From Saccharopolyspora_D taberi (GTDB lineage Bacteria; Actinomycetota; Actinomycetes; Mycobacteriales; Pseudonocardiaceae), in contig NZ_BAAAUX010000032.1 of NCBI RefSeq assembly GCF_039534165.1, positions 1 through 64,000 on the forward strand: a stretch of 64,000 nt of DNA, given 5' to 3'. Under the pieces are notes generated by a model that ran no database searches, had not been told where the DNA came from, and was given only the letters and a program-made list of their open reading frames with translations. The position numbers and the translations under genes are program-made. This document shows, piece after piece, positions 9,179 through 17,915 of the stretch (position 1 is the stretch's first letter; each line of letters opens with the position of its first letter).

Positions 9179-10209
9179 TGAGCGATCTGCTGGTCGAGGT
9201 CGACGACCTCGCGGTGCACTTCCCGATCAGGCGGGGCGTGCTGCTCGACCGCACGGTCGGCCACGTCTACGCCGTCGACGGGGTCTCGCTGCGGATCGAG
9301 CGCGGCGAGACCTACGGCCTGGTCGGGGAGTCCGGCTGCGGCAAGTCGACGCTGGGCCGCGCGCTGCTGCGGCTGGAGAAGCCGACCGGCGGCAGGGTGG
9401 TGTTCGACGGCATCGACCTGTCCGGCATGAAGGGCGAGCCGCTGCGGCGGATGCGCAGGCGGATGCAGATGGTCTTCCAGGACCCGCTGGCGTCGCTGGA
9501 TCCCCGGCAGTCGGTGGAGTCGCTGCTGGTCGAGGGCATGCGCGCGCACGGTCTCGACAAGGACCGGGCGAGCACCGGCAAGCGGCTGCGGGAACTGCTG
9601 GACGCGGTCGGGCTGCCGCCGAAGGCGCTGCGCAAGTACCCGCACGAGTTCTCCGGCGGCCAGCGCCAGCGCATCGGCATCGCCCGCGCGCTGGCGGTCG
9701 GGCCGGACCTGGTGGTGGCCGACGAACCGGTGTCGGCGCTGGACGTCTCGGTGCAGGCGCAGGTGCTGAACCTGCTGGAGGACCTGCAGTCCGAGTACGG
9801 CCTGACCTACCTGGTGATCGCGCACGACCTGGCGGTGGTCCGGCACATCGCGGACCGGGTCGGCGTGATGTACCTGGGCGGGCTCGTCGAGGAGGCCGGG
9901 TCCGACTCGCTCTACGCCGAGCCGCTGCACCCCTACACCCGGGCGCTGCTCTCGGCGGTCCCGGTCCCCGACCCGGAGGTGGAGGACGAGCGGGAGCAGA
10001 TCCTGCTCACCGGCGACCTGCCCTCCCCGGCCGCTCCGCCACCGGGCTGCCGCTTCCACACCCGCTGCCCGTGGAAGCAGGCGACCCGCTGCGACACGGA
10101 AAAGCCGCAGCTGCGCGAGATCGGGCCCGGTCACCGGGTCGCCTGCCACTACGCCGAGGACATCCGCAGCGGCAGGCTCGCCCCGCGCGCGGTCAGCGCG
10201 ACGGCGTGA
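9178..10209 (+). CDS. ABC transporter ATP-binding protein, DppF/OppF type
   Basis: A 343-residue ATPase, last gene of the importer operon. Walker A GESGCGKS lies at residues 50-57, signature FSGGQRQR, Walker B LVVADEP and IAHDLAVV follow, and the C-terminal half carries the peptide-transporter domain with CRFHTRCPWK. The ATG at 9178 overlaps the previous TGA; a GTG one codon earlier is less likely. The frame is open far upstream, but that part is the shadow of the previous gene. The 3' end overlaps the opposing EamA gene by 17 bp, so the operon ends here. Confidence 0.95.
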   Translation: MSDLLVEVDDLAVHFPIRRGVLLDRTVGHVYAVDGVSLRIERGETYGLVGESGCGKSTLGRALLRLEKPTGGRVVFDGIDLSGMKGEPLRRMRRRMQMVFQDPLASLDPRQSVESLLVEGMRAHGLDKDRASTGKRLRELLDAVGLPPKALRKYPHEFSGGQRQRIGIARALAVGPDLVVADEPVSALDVSVQAQVLNLLEDLQSEYGLTYLVIAHDLAVVRHIADRVGVMYLGGLVEEAGSDSLYAEPLHPYTRALLSAVPVPDPEVEDEREQILLTGDLPSPAAPPPGCRFHTRCPWKQATRCDTEKPQLREIGPGHRVACHYAEDIRSGRLAPRAVSATA

Positions 10210-11122
10210 GCACCGGTTCGGCAGCAGGAGCCTCGGCAGCGGGGACCTCGGCCGGGCGGCGGCGGACGCTGCCCAGCAGCACCCCGAACACGACGACCGC
10301 GCCGGCCGCCAGCTCGAACGGCTCCGGCCGCTCGCCAAGGACCAGCCACGCGGCGGTGATGCCGACGACCGGCACCAGCAGCGAGAACGGTGCGACCGAG
10401 CCCGCCGGGTTGCGGCCCATCAGCACCGCCCAGATCCCGGCCCCGCCGATCGTGCCGAGCAGGATGACGTAGACCAGCGCGCCCAGCGCCATCCAGCCCT
10501 CGGTCGAGGAGAACGCGGTGCTGACGGCCTGCCAGCCCGCCTGCGGACCCTCGGTCAGCAGCGACAGCGCGAACATCGGCAGCGGCGGCACGATCGACAT
10601 CCACAGCGTCAGGTGCAGCGGGTTCGACGGGTTCGCCCTGCGGTTGCACAGGTTCCCGACGGCCCAGCTCAGCGCGCCCAGCACGGTGAGCAGGACGGGC
10701 AGCAGCGCGGCGGACTGCGCGCGGCTCCAGCCGATCGCGACCATGCCAAGGACCGCGATGACGATTCCCGCCACCTGCAACGGGTTGGTCCTCTCCCGCA
10801 GCAGCACCACGCCGAGGACGACGGTGAACGGCGCGGACGCCTGGAGCACCAGCGACGCCAGGCCGGTCGGCATGCCGATGTCGAGCGCGACGAACAGGAA
10901 CGCGAACTGGAGGGTTCCGTAGCCGAGGCCGTACCCGATCAGCCACCTCCACTCGACGTCCGGGAACGGCACGAGCAGCACGGTCGGCACCGCGATCAGG
11001 GTGAACCGCACCGCGGCGAACAACATCGGCGGGAAGTGCTGGAGGCCGATGTCGATGGCGATGAAGTTCAGGCCCCAGAGCAGGACGACGAGCAGGGCGA
11101 GCGAGCGGTCAGGTGCGTTCAC
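10193..11122 (-). CDS. EamA/DMT family transporter
   Basis: A 309-residue membrane protein with about ten hydrophobic helices in two repeated halves (two EamA domains), starting with RSLALLVVLLWGLNFIAI. Members export amino acids, purines or other small metabolites across the inner membrane. The gene is divergent from a LysR regulator with only 72 bp between the two starts, which suggests that the regulator controls the transporter. The substrate cannot be read from the sequence; RhtA/YdcZ-like amino acid export is a reasonable guess. Confidence 0.9.
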   Translation of the reverse strand: MNAPDRSLALLVVLLWGLNFIAIDIGLQHFPPMLFAAVRFTLIAVPTVLLVPFPDVEWRWLIGYGLGYGTLQFAFLFVALDIGMPTGLASLVLQASAPFTVVLGVVLLRERTNPLQVAGIVIAVLGMVAIGWSRAQSAALLPVLLTVLGALSWAVGNLCNRRANPSNPLHLTLWMSIVPPLPMFALSLLTEGPQAGWQAVSTAFSSTEGWMALGALVYVILLGTIGGAGIWAVLMGRNPAGSVAPFSLLVPVVGITAAWLVLGERPEPFELAAGAVVVFGVLLGSVRRRPAEVPAAEAPAAEPVLTPSR

Positions 11123-11194
11123 GGCATCGATGCTGAGCCGAACTCAGTATTTGCACCAGCTAAATGTTTTTCAACCTGTGTGTAGCATTCCTTC

Positions 11195-12091
11195 ATGGAC
11201 GTTCGAAGGCTGAGACTGCTGCGGGAACTGGCCGACCGCGGCACGGTCACGGCGGTCGCCAAGGCGATGTCCTACACGCCGTCGGCGGTGTCCCAGCAGA
11301 TCAGGGCGCTGCAGGCGGAGGTGGGCGTGACGCTGACCGAGCCGTCCGGCCGCGGTCTGCGGCTGACCGACGCGGGCCGGATGCTGGCCGCCAGGGCCGA
11401 CGAGGTGCTGGCCGCTCTCGACCGCGCGCAGGCGGAGCTCGACGCGTACCGGTCGACCCCGCGCGGCACGGTCCGGGTCGCGCTGTTCCCGTCCGGCTCG
11501 CTCCTGCTGCTGCCCGGCCTGCTGCGCAGGATGGCCGCGGTCGAGCACGTGGCGCTGGAGTGCCGGGACGTCGACATGGTCCCGTCGGAGGTCCCGGCGC
11601 TGGCCGCCGACTTCGACGTCGTCGTTGCCCACCGCGACGACCGGGCCCAGCCGTTCGACGAGGAGCGGCTGGAGATCACGCCGCTGCTGCGCGAACCGCT
11701 GGACGTGGCGCTGCCGCTGGGACACCGGCTCGCGGGCGAGCAGCGGGTCGAGCTGACCGAGCTGGTCGACGAGCCCTGGGTGAGCGTGGGCGTGGGGTTC
11801 CCGGTCGACGACGTCCTGCGGTCGCTGGCCATCCGCACCGGGACGCGGCCGAAGGTGGTGCAGCGGATCAACGACTTCCGGGTCATCGAGGCGCTGGTCG
11901 CCGACGGTTTCGGGGTGGCGCTGCTGCCGAGGTACACGGCCGACAACCCGCGGCTGGTGCTGCGCCCGCTGGCCGACGTGCGGGCGGGCCGCAACGTCGA
12001 GGCCGTGTCCCGGCGCGGAGCGGCGGAGCGGCCCGCCGTGCGGCTGGTGCTCGACGTGCTGCTGGAGGAGGCCGCCAGGGTGGCGGGCTAG
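11195..12091 (+). CDS. LysR family transcriptional regulator
   Basis: A 298-residue regulator. The N-terminal winged helix-turn-helix (residues 1-60, MDVRRLRLLRELADRGTVTA then SAVSQQIRALQ) is followed by a ligand-binding periplasmic-type domain. The product starts with the canonical MDxRxLR pattern, fixing the start at 11195. The 72-bp AT-rich spacer to the divergent EamA gene (AACTCAGTATTTGCACCAGCTAAAT) is the natural place for its operator. It probably activates or represses the transporter in response to the exported compound. Confidence 0.93.
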   Translation: MDVRRLRLLRELADRGTVTAVAKAMSYTPSAVSQQIRALQAEVGVTLTEPSGRGLRLTDAGRMLAARADEVLAALDRAQAELDAYRSTPRGTVRVALFPSGSLLLLPGLLRRMAAVEHVALECRDVDMVPSEVPALAADFDVVVAHRDDRAQPFDEERLEITPLLREPLDVALPLGHRLAGEQRVELTELVDEPWVSVGVGFPVDDVLRSLAIRTGTRPKVVQRINDFRVIEALVADGFGVALLPRYTADNPRLVLRPLADVRAGRNVEAVSRRGAAERPAVRLVLDVLLEEAARVAG

Positions 12092-12136
12092 CGGGGCGCG
12101 GCTCGGGCCGTTGCCGGGGACGGCCTTGGCTCTTCA

Positions 12137-12240
12137 AGCGTCACGTGGCGGTACCGCCGGGGCGCTACGCCCGCAGCGGGCCGTTTGTCGGAGAGCGGTA
12201 CCGCGTGTCGAAACGGTACTGCGGGCCGTTGTCGAAGAAC
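12137..12240. repeat. Intergenic imperfect repeats around GCGGTACCGC
   Basis: The 266-bp spacer between the LysR gene and the GT-C gene contains three related cores: a palindrome GGCGGTACCGCC, then AGCGGTACCGCG, then AACGGTACTGCG, with GGGCCGTT repeated between them. One frame through the last two reads ERYRVSKRYCG, resembling the VAKRYRVAKSYR reading of the 18-bp repeat at 6131. No gene is supported here. The promoter for 12358 probably lies downstream of it. Confidence 0.45.
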
Positions 12241-12357
12241 TGTCACATTTGACGCGGAACCGGCGCAGAACCCGCGATCTCGGGTCGAATTTCCGGCACA
12301 AACCGCTCCTACCGTTGGCCGCGTCCATCGAGGATTCCCGAGGAGCGGTTCTTTCCC

Positions 12358-14097
12358 ATGACGGCCACCACGGCGGTGTCGGCCCTACCTGTCGAGACGC
12401 AAGAAGAACAGCCCCAGGCCGAGACCGCAAGGCGCCGGACGCGCCCGTGGTCCTGGCTGTCGGTGCTGGGCGGCACGGCCGCGATCGGCGCGCACGGTTC
12501 GCTCTACGGCAACTGGTTCGTCGACGACGCCGCGATCACCTTCGCGTACTCGCGCAGCATCGCCGAAGGGCTCGGCCCGGTCGTGCAGCCGGGGGCGGAC
12601 CCGGTCGAGGGCTTCTCGAATCCGACGTGGACGGTGCTGCTCGCCGTCGGCCGCCTGCTCGGCCTGTTCGACCACGGCTCGCTGTTCGGGGTCCCGGACT
12701 ACGTGCTGTTCCCCAAGGGCCTCGCGCTGCTGTGCGTCGCGGCGATGCTGACGGTCTGCCACGGGGTCGCGCGCCGCGTAACCAGCCGCGCGTGGTTGGT
12801 GACGCTGGTGGTCGGCGGGCTGCTAGCGGTCATCCCGTCGTTCGTGATCTGGGTCTTCTCCGGGCTGGAGAACTCGCTGTACGCGCTGGTCATCGTCGGC
12901 CTGGCGGCGGTGCTGTTCCACGCGTCGATGGACGACCGGCTCCCGGCGAGCAAGGTGGCGGCGGTGGCCGGGCTGCTCGCGGCGACCGCGGCGCTGACCC
13001 GGCCGGAGGGCCTGATCTACGCGGGCGCCTACCCGCTGGCCGTGCTGATCCACCTGCGCCGCCACACCCTGGGGGCCAGCGTGCGCGGGGTCGTGGTGTC
13101 GGTGCTGGCGTTCGCGGTGCCGGTCGGCGCGTACTTCACCTGGCGATATCTGGAGTTCGGGCGGCTGCTGTCGAACCCGTCGGTGGCCAAGGCGCAAGGG
13201 ATCCCCGAGGTGGCCGACCTGATGCGCTCGGCCGAACTGGTCGGGTACGCGGGTCCGCTCGCGGTGCTGGCTCTGGCGGTGGTCCTCGGCATGGCGCTGG
13301 GCCGGTCGACGACGTGGCGGCGCGGCCTGGCCTCGCTGCTGGTGCCGTTGATGCTGGCCGTCATCGCGTTCGCCGTGCTGAAACCGGACTGGATGGCGCA
13401 GTACCGGTTCGCGACCCCGATCTGGGCGCTGGGCGCGCTGGTCGCGGTGCTCTCGGCGGTCGAGGTCTTCCGCAACGGCCAGCGGCGGGGCCGGGTGGTG
13501 CTGGCCGCCGGGCTGGTGATGTCGGTCGTGCCGTCGGTGTACGTCTTCGGCATCCACGCCAGGGCGTTCAACTCGGTGCCCAACATCTCCATGTGCTACG
13601 TCGCCGACCGCCTCGGCCGGGTGCCCAACGCCTACGCCGACATCATCGGCGCCACCGAGGCGTCGATCCTGCTGCCCGACCTCGGCGGTTCGGCGCTGAC
13701 CAGCAGGCTGCACCTGGTCGACCTGGGCGGCCTGGTCGAGCCGAGGATCGCCGACTTCATGAAGAACGAGGACATGGCCGGCATGCGGGACTGGGTGTTC
13801 GAGGAGGTCAGGCCGACCTTCATCCACTCCCGGTCGGTCTGGGGCGACACCGGGATCTCCGCGGACCCGCGGATGCGCGACTACGTGCAGATCTACCGCT
13901 ACGAGCTCCCCGGCGCGCCGGCGGGCGACTGGGTGCGCCGCGACGCAGTACCCGACGAGGAAGCGCTGCGCAAGCTCCGCGAGTACGCCGACACCGTCGT
14001 GGCCGAGGTCGACCACAAGGACGTGACGAACGTGTGGCCGAGCCGCACCTGCGGGCCGACTCTGCGGCCGGGCCAGACCGAGGTCGGGCAGGTTTGA
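12358..14097 (+). CDS. GT-C type glycosyltransferase-like integral membrane protein
   Basis: A 579-residue polytopic protein. After a hydrophilic start (about 30 residues) come roughly nine to ten membrane helices and a C-terminal soluble domain of about 190 residues. The first extracytoplasmic loop holds FVDDAAITFAYSRSIAEG and EGFSNPTWT, matching the DDA...N-L-A-x-G-x-G and VEG-[YF]-[ST]-NP pattern of polyprenyl-phosphate-dependent GT-C transferases such as the arabinofuranosyltransferase AftB group. It likely transfers a lipid-linked sugar to a cell-wall polymer outside the membrane. ATG at 12358 follows GAGGAGCGG. It is convergent with the two-component system. Donor and acceptor are unknown. 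Confidence 0.75.
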   Translation: MTATTAVSALPVETQEEQPQAETARRRTRPWSWLSVLGGTAAIGAHGSLYGNWFVDDAAITFAYSRSIAEGLGPVVQPGADPVEGFSNPTWTVLLAVGRLLGLFDHGSLFGVPDYVLFPKGLALLCVAAMLTVCHGVARRVTSRAWLVTLVVGGLLAVIPSFVIWVFSGLENSLYALVIVGLAAVLFHASMDDRLPASKVAAVAGLLAATAALTRPEGLIYAGAYPLAVLIHLRRHTLGASVRGVVVSVLAFAVPVGAYFTWRYLEFGRLLSNPSVAKAQGIPEVADLMRSAELVGYAGPLAVLALAVVLGMALGRSTTWRRGLASLLVPLMLAVIAFAVLKPDWMAQYRFATPIWALGALVAVLSAVEVFRNGQRRGRVVLAAGLVMSVVPSVYVFGIHARAFNSVPNISMCYVADRLGRVPNAYADIIGATEASILLPDLGGSALTSRLHLVDLGGLVEPRIADFMKNEDMAGMRDWVFEEVRPTFIHSRSVWGDTGISADPRMRDYVQIYRYELPGAPAGDWVRRDAVPDEEALRKLREYADTVVAEVDHKDVTNVWPSRTCGPTLRPGQTEVGQV

Positions 14098-14145
14098 CGC
14101 CTGTGTCCACGGCTCGTTTTGCGTGGCGGTGCGGGTGGCGGAACC

Positions 14146-15663
14146 TCAGGCGTCCGCTGGCTGCGGGTCCGAGTCGCCGCGGGGGACGGTCAGGGTGAAC
14201 ACGGCGCCGCCGTCGTTGTGCACGGTCAGCTCGCCGTGGTGCGCCAAGGCGTTGCGCCGCGCGATCGCCAGGCCGAGCCCGCTGCCCTCCGTCGCGCTGC
14301 GCGCGCGGTCGCCGCGGACGAAGCGGTCGAACAGGATCGGGATCAGCTCGTCGGCCACCCCCGGCCCGGAGTCGGCCACCCGCATCGTGACGTTGGCCGG
14401 ATCGGTCCCGTCGAGCACCACGGTGACCGGCTCGGCGCCGTGGTGCACCGCGTTGGCGAGCAGGTTGCAGGCGATCGTGTGCAGCCGGCGCGGGTCGCCG
14501 ACCAGCTCCAGGTCACCGCTGGTCCGCAGCTCGACCCGCGCGGCACCGGCGATCAGCTCGACCGCGTCCAGCACCAGGGCGTGCAGGTCGACCGACTCCG
14601 GGCGGAACTCCGCGGCCCCGGAGTCGAGCCGGGAGATCTCCAGCAGGTCCTCGACCAGCCGGGCCATCCGGCGCGCCTGCGTCGCGACCAGCTGCGCGGC
14701 GCGGTCGCGGGACTCGGGGTCCGGGTGCCGCAGGCTGTCGGCCGCGGCGACCAGCGACGCCGTCGGCGTGCGCAGGTCGTGGGCGACGTCGGCGACGAAC
14801 CGCTGCTGCTGGCGGTCCTTGCTCCGCAGCTCCTCGATCGAGTCGCCGAGCCGTTCGGCCATCGAGTTGAACGAGCTGGTCAGCTCGGCGATCTCGTCCG
14901 ACCCCCGCACCGGGAGCCGGACGTCGAACGAGCCGTCCCCGAGCCTGCGCGCCGCGGCGGCCACCCGGCGCACCGGCCGCTGGATGCTGCCCGCGGCCAC
15001 CAGCGCCGCCGCCACCCCGAGCGCGGAGACGACCAGCGCCACCACCGCCAGCGTCCTGCGCAGCTGCGACAGCTCGTCGCGCAGCGGCTGCATGTTGTAG
15101 AACTCGACGAGCACCAGGTCGGGACCGACCTTGGCCGCGAACGCCAGCAGCAGCCCGCCGCGCTCGATCTCGATCGTCTCGGTCGCCATCCCGCCGGGCC
15201 GGGCGCGGGCCACCAGGTCAGCGGTCAGGTTCACCCACGGCGTCGTGGTGGCCACCTTGACCGGCTCCGGCAGACCCGCGAACCCGAACGCCGTCCCGGG
15301 CTGGTCCGGACTCTTGGTCTGCGGCCCGAAGTAGCCGTTGCCCGAGGTCAGCAACGCGGGCCCGCGCACCGAGTCCGCAGCCGGCATGAAGTCCAGGACC
15401 GACCACTGCAATCCCTTGCGGCCCAGCATGTAGTCGGCGACCAGCCGGATCCGCCCGCCCGGCCCGGAAGCGTTGGCGAACCGCCCCCGGACCTGGTTGA
15501 GGTCGGAGGTGAAACCGGCGTTGGCGGCGGCGGTGAAGCGGTCGGTGGTGCCGGTGGCCTGCAACCGGTACGCGGAGAAGGCCATCGCGACCGTGGCCGT
15601 GGTGGTCACGAGCACGACGGCGATCACGATCCGCGCCCGCAACCCGAGGTGCGGACCTCTCAC
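14146..15663 (-). CDS. Sensor histidine kinase of a two-component system
   Basis: A 505-residue membrane kinase. Two membrane helices (about residues 10-30 and 200-222) enclose an extracytoplasmic sensor domain of about 170 residues. HAMP follows, then HisKA with the phospho-acceptor in VADVAHDLRTP and an HATPase domain with N box NLLANAVHHG and G box GSGLGLAIARR. GTG at 15663 is chosen because it overlaps the stop of the response regulator (GTGA) and gives the short cytoplasmic RGPHLGLRAR before the first helix. The open frame runs further upstream but only as a shadow of the regulator. The signal is unknown. Confidence 0.9.
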   Translation of the reverse strand: MRGPHLGLRARIVIAVVLVTTTATVAMAFSAYRLQATGTTDRFTAAANAGFTSDLNQVRGRFANASGPGGRIRLVADYMLGRKGLQWSVLDFMPAADSVRGPALLTSGNGYFGPQTKSPDQPGTAFGFAGLPEPVKVATTTPWVNLTADLVARARPGGMATETIEIERGGLLLAFAAKVGPDLVLVEFYNMQPLRDELSQLRRTLAVVALVVSALGVAAALVAAGSIQRPVRRVAAAARRLGDGSFDVRLPVRGSDEIAELTSSFNSMAERLGDSIEELRSKDRQQQRFVADVAHDLRTPTASLVAAADSLRHPDPESRDRAAQLVATQARRMARLVEDLLEISRLDSGAAEFRPESVDLHALVLDAVELIAGAARVELRTSGDLELVGDPRRLHTIACNLLANAVHHGAEPVTVVLDGTDPANVTMRVADSGPGVADELIPILFDRFVRGDRARSATEGSGLGLAIARRNALAHHGELTVHNDGGAVFTLTVPRGDSDPQPADA

Positions 15664-16346
15664 GGCCGCACCAGTCGGTAGCCCAGCCCCCGCACGGTGC
15701 GCAGCAGCGCCGGGTTCCCGGCGTCGTCCTCGATCTTGGCGCGCAGCCGCGCCACCGCGGCGTCGACGATCCGGGAGTCGCCGACGTAGCCGTAGTCCCA
15801 GACCCGCCGCAGCAGCACCTGCCTGCTGAGCACCTGGCCGGGGTGGTCGGCGAACTCCAGCAGCAGCCGCAGCTCGGTCGCGGTGAGGTTGAGCTCGCGG
15901 CCGTCGCGGGTGACGATCATCGACAGCGGGTCGATCTCCAGCGGACCGAACCGCAGGCACGGGTCGGTGGCCGCCGAGGCGGGCGCGGACCGGCGCAGCA
16001 CCGCCTTCATCCTGGCGTCGATGATCCGCGGCTCGGTCGGCTTGACCACGTAGTCGTCGGCGCCGCCCTCCAGCCCCACGACCACGTCGATCGGGTCCGC
16101 CCGGGCGGTCAGCAGGATCAGCGGGACCGTGCTGGTGGCGCGGATCCGGCGGCAGACCTCGAAACCGTCCACCCCGGGCAGCATCACGTCGAGCAGCACC
16201 ACGTCGACCGGCTGGCCCTCGGCCAGCAGCGCGAGCGCGCGCTCACCGGTGCCCGCGATCTGCACGCTGTGCCCGAGGCTGCTCAGCGCGAGACCGAGCG
16301 CCTCGGAGAGCGCTTCGTCGTCCTCCACCAGCAATACCTTCGGCAC
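15660..16346 (-). CDS. OmpR-family response regulator
   Basis: A 228-residue DNA-binding response regulator paired with the kinase encoded next to it. The receiver domain shows VEDDEAL, the phospho-acceptor aspartate in LLDVMLPGVDGFE and the lysine in VVKPTEP; the second half is an OmpR/PhoB winged helix ending VRGLGYRLVRP. The start GTG at 16346 has TTGGAGAG just upstream and gives the standard start PKVLLVEDDE. The gene overlaps the kinase start by four bases. Targets are not visible, but the pair lies between a cell-surface transferase and a TetR gene. Confidence 0.94.
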   Translation of the reverse strand: MPKVLLVEDDEALSEALGLALSSLGHSVQIAGTGERALALLAEGQPVDVVLLDVMLPGVDGFEVCRRIRATSTVPLILLTARADPIDVVVGLEGGADDYVVKPTEPRIIDARMKAVLRRSAPASAATDPCLRFGPLEIDPLSMIVTRDGRELNLTATELRLLLEFADHPGQVLSRQVLLRRVWDYGYVGDSRIVDAAVARLRAKIEDDAGNPALLRTVRGLGYRLVRP

Positions 16347-16390
16347 GCTCTCCAACGTTAGCCCAGTCGTGTGCTGACCAGCCCCGGGGT

Positions 16391-17020
16391 TCAGGAAGTC
16401 CCGTAGGCGGCGAGGAAGACCCGGACGGCTTCGTCGGCGACGCGGTCGAGGCGGTCCCGCTCGAACGACGCGTCGGGGCGGGCCATGGCCTCGTTGATCG
16501 GCACGGACAGGACCAGCCAGTTGAAGTGCTGCGCGGCCACCACGGGGTCCTCGGCGCGGATCAGGCCGCGCCGGCCGAGGACCTCGAACCACTCGGCGAA
16601 CGTCGCGTAGGCCTGCTCGGGCCCGCCCGCGTACCAGGCTTCGGCGAGCTCGGGGAACCGCTCGGCCTCGCCGATGACCACCCGCCGCAGCCGGATCAGG
16701 TGCGGCTGCATGACCGCCGCCAGGTACGCGCGGGCGAAGGCGCGCAGGTCGGCCGCGAGGTCCTGGCTGACCGGCACGGCCTCGGCGAGCTCGGCCACCG
16801 AGGCGTCCGCGCGGTCCATGTCGCCGGTGAGCAGCTCGACGAACATCCGCCGCTTGTCACCGAAGTGCTTGTAGACGGTCTGCTTGGACACCTTCGCGAG
16901 CGCGGCGATCTCGTCCATGCTCGTGCCCAGGTAGCCGTTGCGCAGGAACAGCTCGCGGGCGGCGTCCAGGATGGACTCCCGCTTCCGCGCCGACCGGCCG
17001 GTTGTCTCCACTCGCTCCAC
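16391..17020 (-). CDS. TetR family transcriptional regulator
   Basis: A repressor of about 209 residues. The N-terminal helix-turn-helix is SMDEIAALAKVSKQTVYKHFGDKRRMF, and the C-terminal ligand domain has the AefR-like layout (PELAEAWYAGGPEQAYATFAEWF). GTG at 17020 or 17011 is preferred to the first possible start at 17080, since that would place the operators inside the gene. It is divergent from an alpha/beta hydrolase, and two palindromic operator copies lie between them, so it very likely represses itself and the hydrolase. Confidence 0.88.
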   Translation of the reverse strand: MERVETTGRSARKRESILDAARELFLRNGYLGTSMDEIAALAKVSKQTVYKHFGDKRRMFVELLTGDMDRADASVAELAEAVPVSQDLAADLRAFARAYLAAVMQPHLIRLRRVVIGEAERFPELAEAWYAGGPEQAYATFAEWFEVLGRRGLIRAEDPVVAAQHFNWLVLSVPINEAMARPDASFERDRLDRVADEAVRVFLAAYGTS

Positions 17021-17031
17021 GTCGATGGATA

Positions 17032-17077
17032 GTACTGGACGGTCCAGTACCCGCACGAGTACTGTACCGTCCAGTTC
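17032..17077. promoter_or_regulatory. Two TetR-type operators in the divergent promoter
   Basis: Site one at 17032-17050 is GTACTGGAC-G-GTCCAGTAC, a perfect 9-bp inverted repeat around one base. Site two at 17059-17077 is a degenerate copy, GTACTGTAC-C-GTCCAGTTC. Their centres are 27 bp apart. They fill the space between the TetR gene and the hydrolase start at 17097, where repressor dimers would block both promoters. Confidence 0.85.
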
Positions 17078-17096
17078 CAATCGGAGGGGGAAGCAG

Positions 17097-17897
17097 ATGA
17101 ACCTGGACGTACCCGGCGCGAGCCTGCACTACGAGGTGCGCGGCGAGGGCCCGCTCGTAGCCCTGATCGGCGCGCCGATGAACGCCGACGCGTTCGCGCC
17201 GCTGGCCGAACTGCTCGCCACCGACCACACGGTGCTCACCTCGGACCCGCGCGGCATCCGCCGCAGCCGGGTCGACGATCCCGACGCCGACTCCACGCCC
17301 GAACTCCGCGCCGACGACCTGTCCAGGCTGATCGCGCACGTCGACGCCGGTCCGGCGACGGTCTTCGGCTCCAGCGGCGGCGCGGTCACGGCCCTGGCGC
17401 TGACGCAGGCCCGTCCGGAGCAGGTCCGCACCGTGATCGCGCACGAGCCGCCGCTGGACGAGCTGCTGCCGGACCGCGACCAGCTGCGCGCCGATACCGA
17501 GGACTGCTGCGCCACCTACCTCGCGGGCGATGTCCTGGGCGGGTGGCGCAAGTTCTTCGAGCTGGCCAACCTCGCGATCCCGGCCGAGGTCGTGGAGCAG
17601 ATGTTCGGCGGCGAGCGCGATCCGCGGGACGTCGCCGACGAGCACTTCTGGTTCGCCCACGAGATGCGGCACTCGACCTTCTGGCAGCCCGACCTGGAGA
17701 TCCTGCGCTCGGTGCCGTCCCGGGTCGTCGTCGGCATCGGCGAGGACTCGACCGGCGAGCTCTGCGACCGCACTTCCCGCGCGCTGGCCAAGGAACTCGG
17801 CGCGGAGCCGACGTTCTTCCCGGGCGGGCACATCGGATTCGTCGACGACCCCGCCGGTTTCGTCCCGAGACTGCGGGAAGTGCTGCGAGGTTCCTGA
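17097..17897 (+). CDS. Alpha/beta hydrolase
   Basis: A 266-residue single-domain alpha/beta hydrolase. The nucleophile elbow is FGSSGGAV (GxSxG near residue 95) and the catalytic histidine is probably the one in PGGHIGFV close to the C-terminus. DPRGIRRS follows the usual strand-4 DxRG pattern. ATG at 17097 has GGAGGGGG eight bases upstream. It is controlled by the divergent TetR protein through two operators. The physiological substrate, perhaps an ester or lactone that also acts as the repressor's ligand, is unknown. Confidence 0.9.
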   Translation: MNLDVPGASLHYEVRGEGPLVALIGAPMNADAFAPLAELLATDHTVLTSDPRGIRRSRVDDPDADSTPELRADDLSRLIAHVDAGPATVFGSSGGAVTALALTQARPEQVRTVIAHEPPLDELLPDRDQLRADTEDCCATYLAGDVLGGWRKFFELANLAIPAEVVEQMFGGERDPRDVADEHFWFAHEMRHSTFWQPDLEILRSVPSRVVVGIGEDSTGELCDRTSRALAKELGAEPTFFPGGHIGFVDDPAGFVPRLREVLRGS

Positions 17898-17915
17898 CCC
17901 GCGGGTTACCGCGGG
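17898..17915. terminator. Hairpin between convergent genes
   Basis: CCCGCGG-GTTA-CCGCGGG forms a perfect 7-bp stem with a 4-base loop. It sits exactly where the hydrolase and the glycosidase-like gene meet and includes the TAA stop of the latter. There is no clear U-tract, so termination strength is uncertain. Confidence 0.5.

Noticed and set aside
14098..14145. Possible dispersed repeat GTGGCGGTGCGGGTGGCGGAACCTC
   Set aside because: It looks repeat-like and sits between convergent genes, but no second copy is visible in this window, so I cannot support it.
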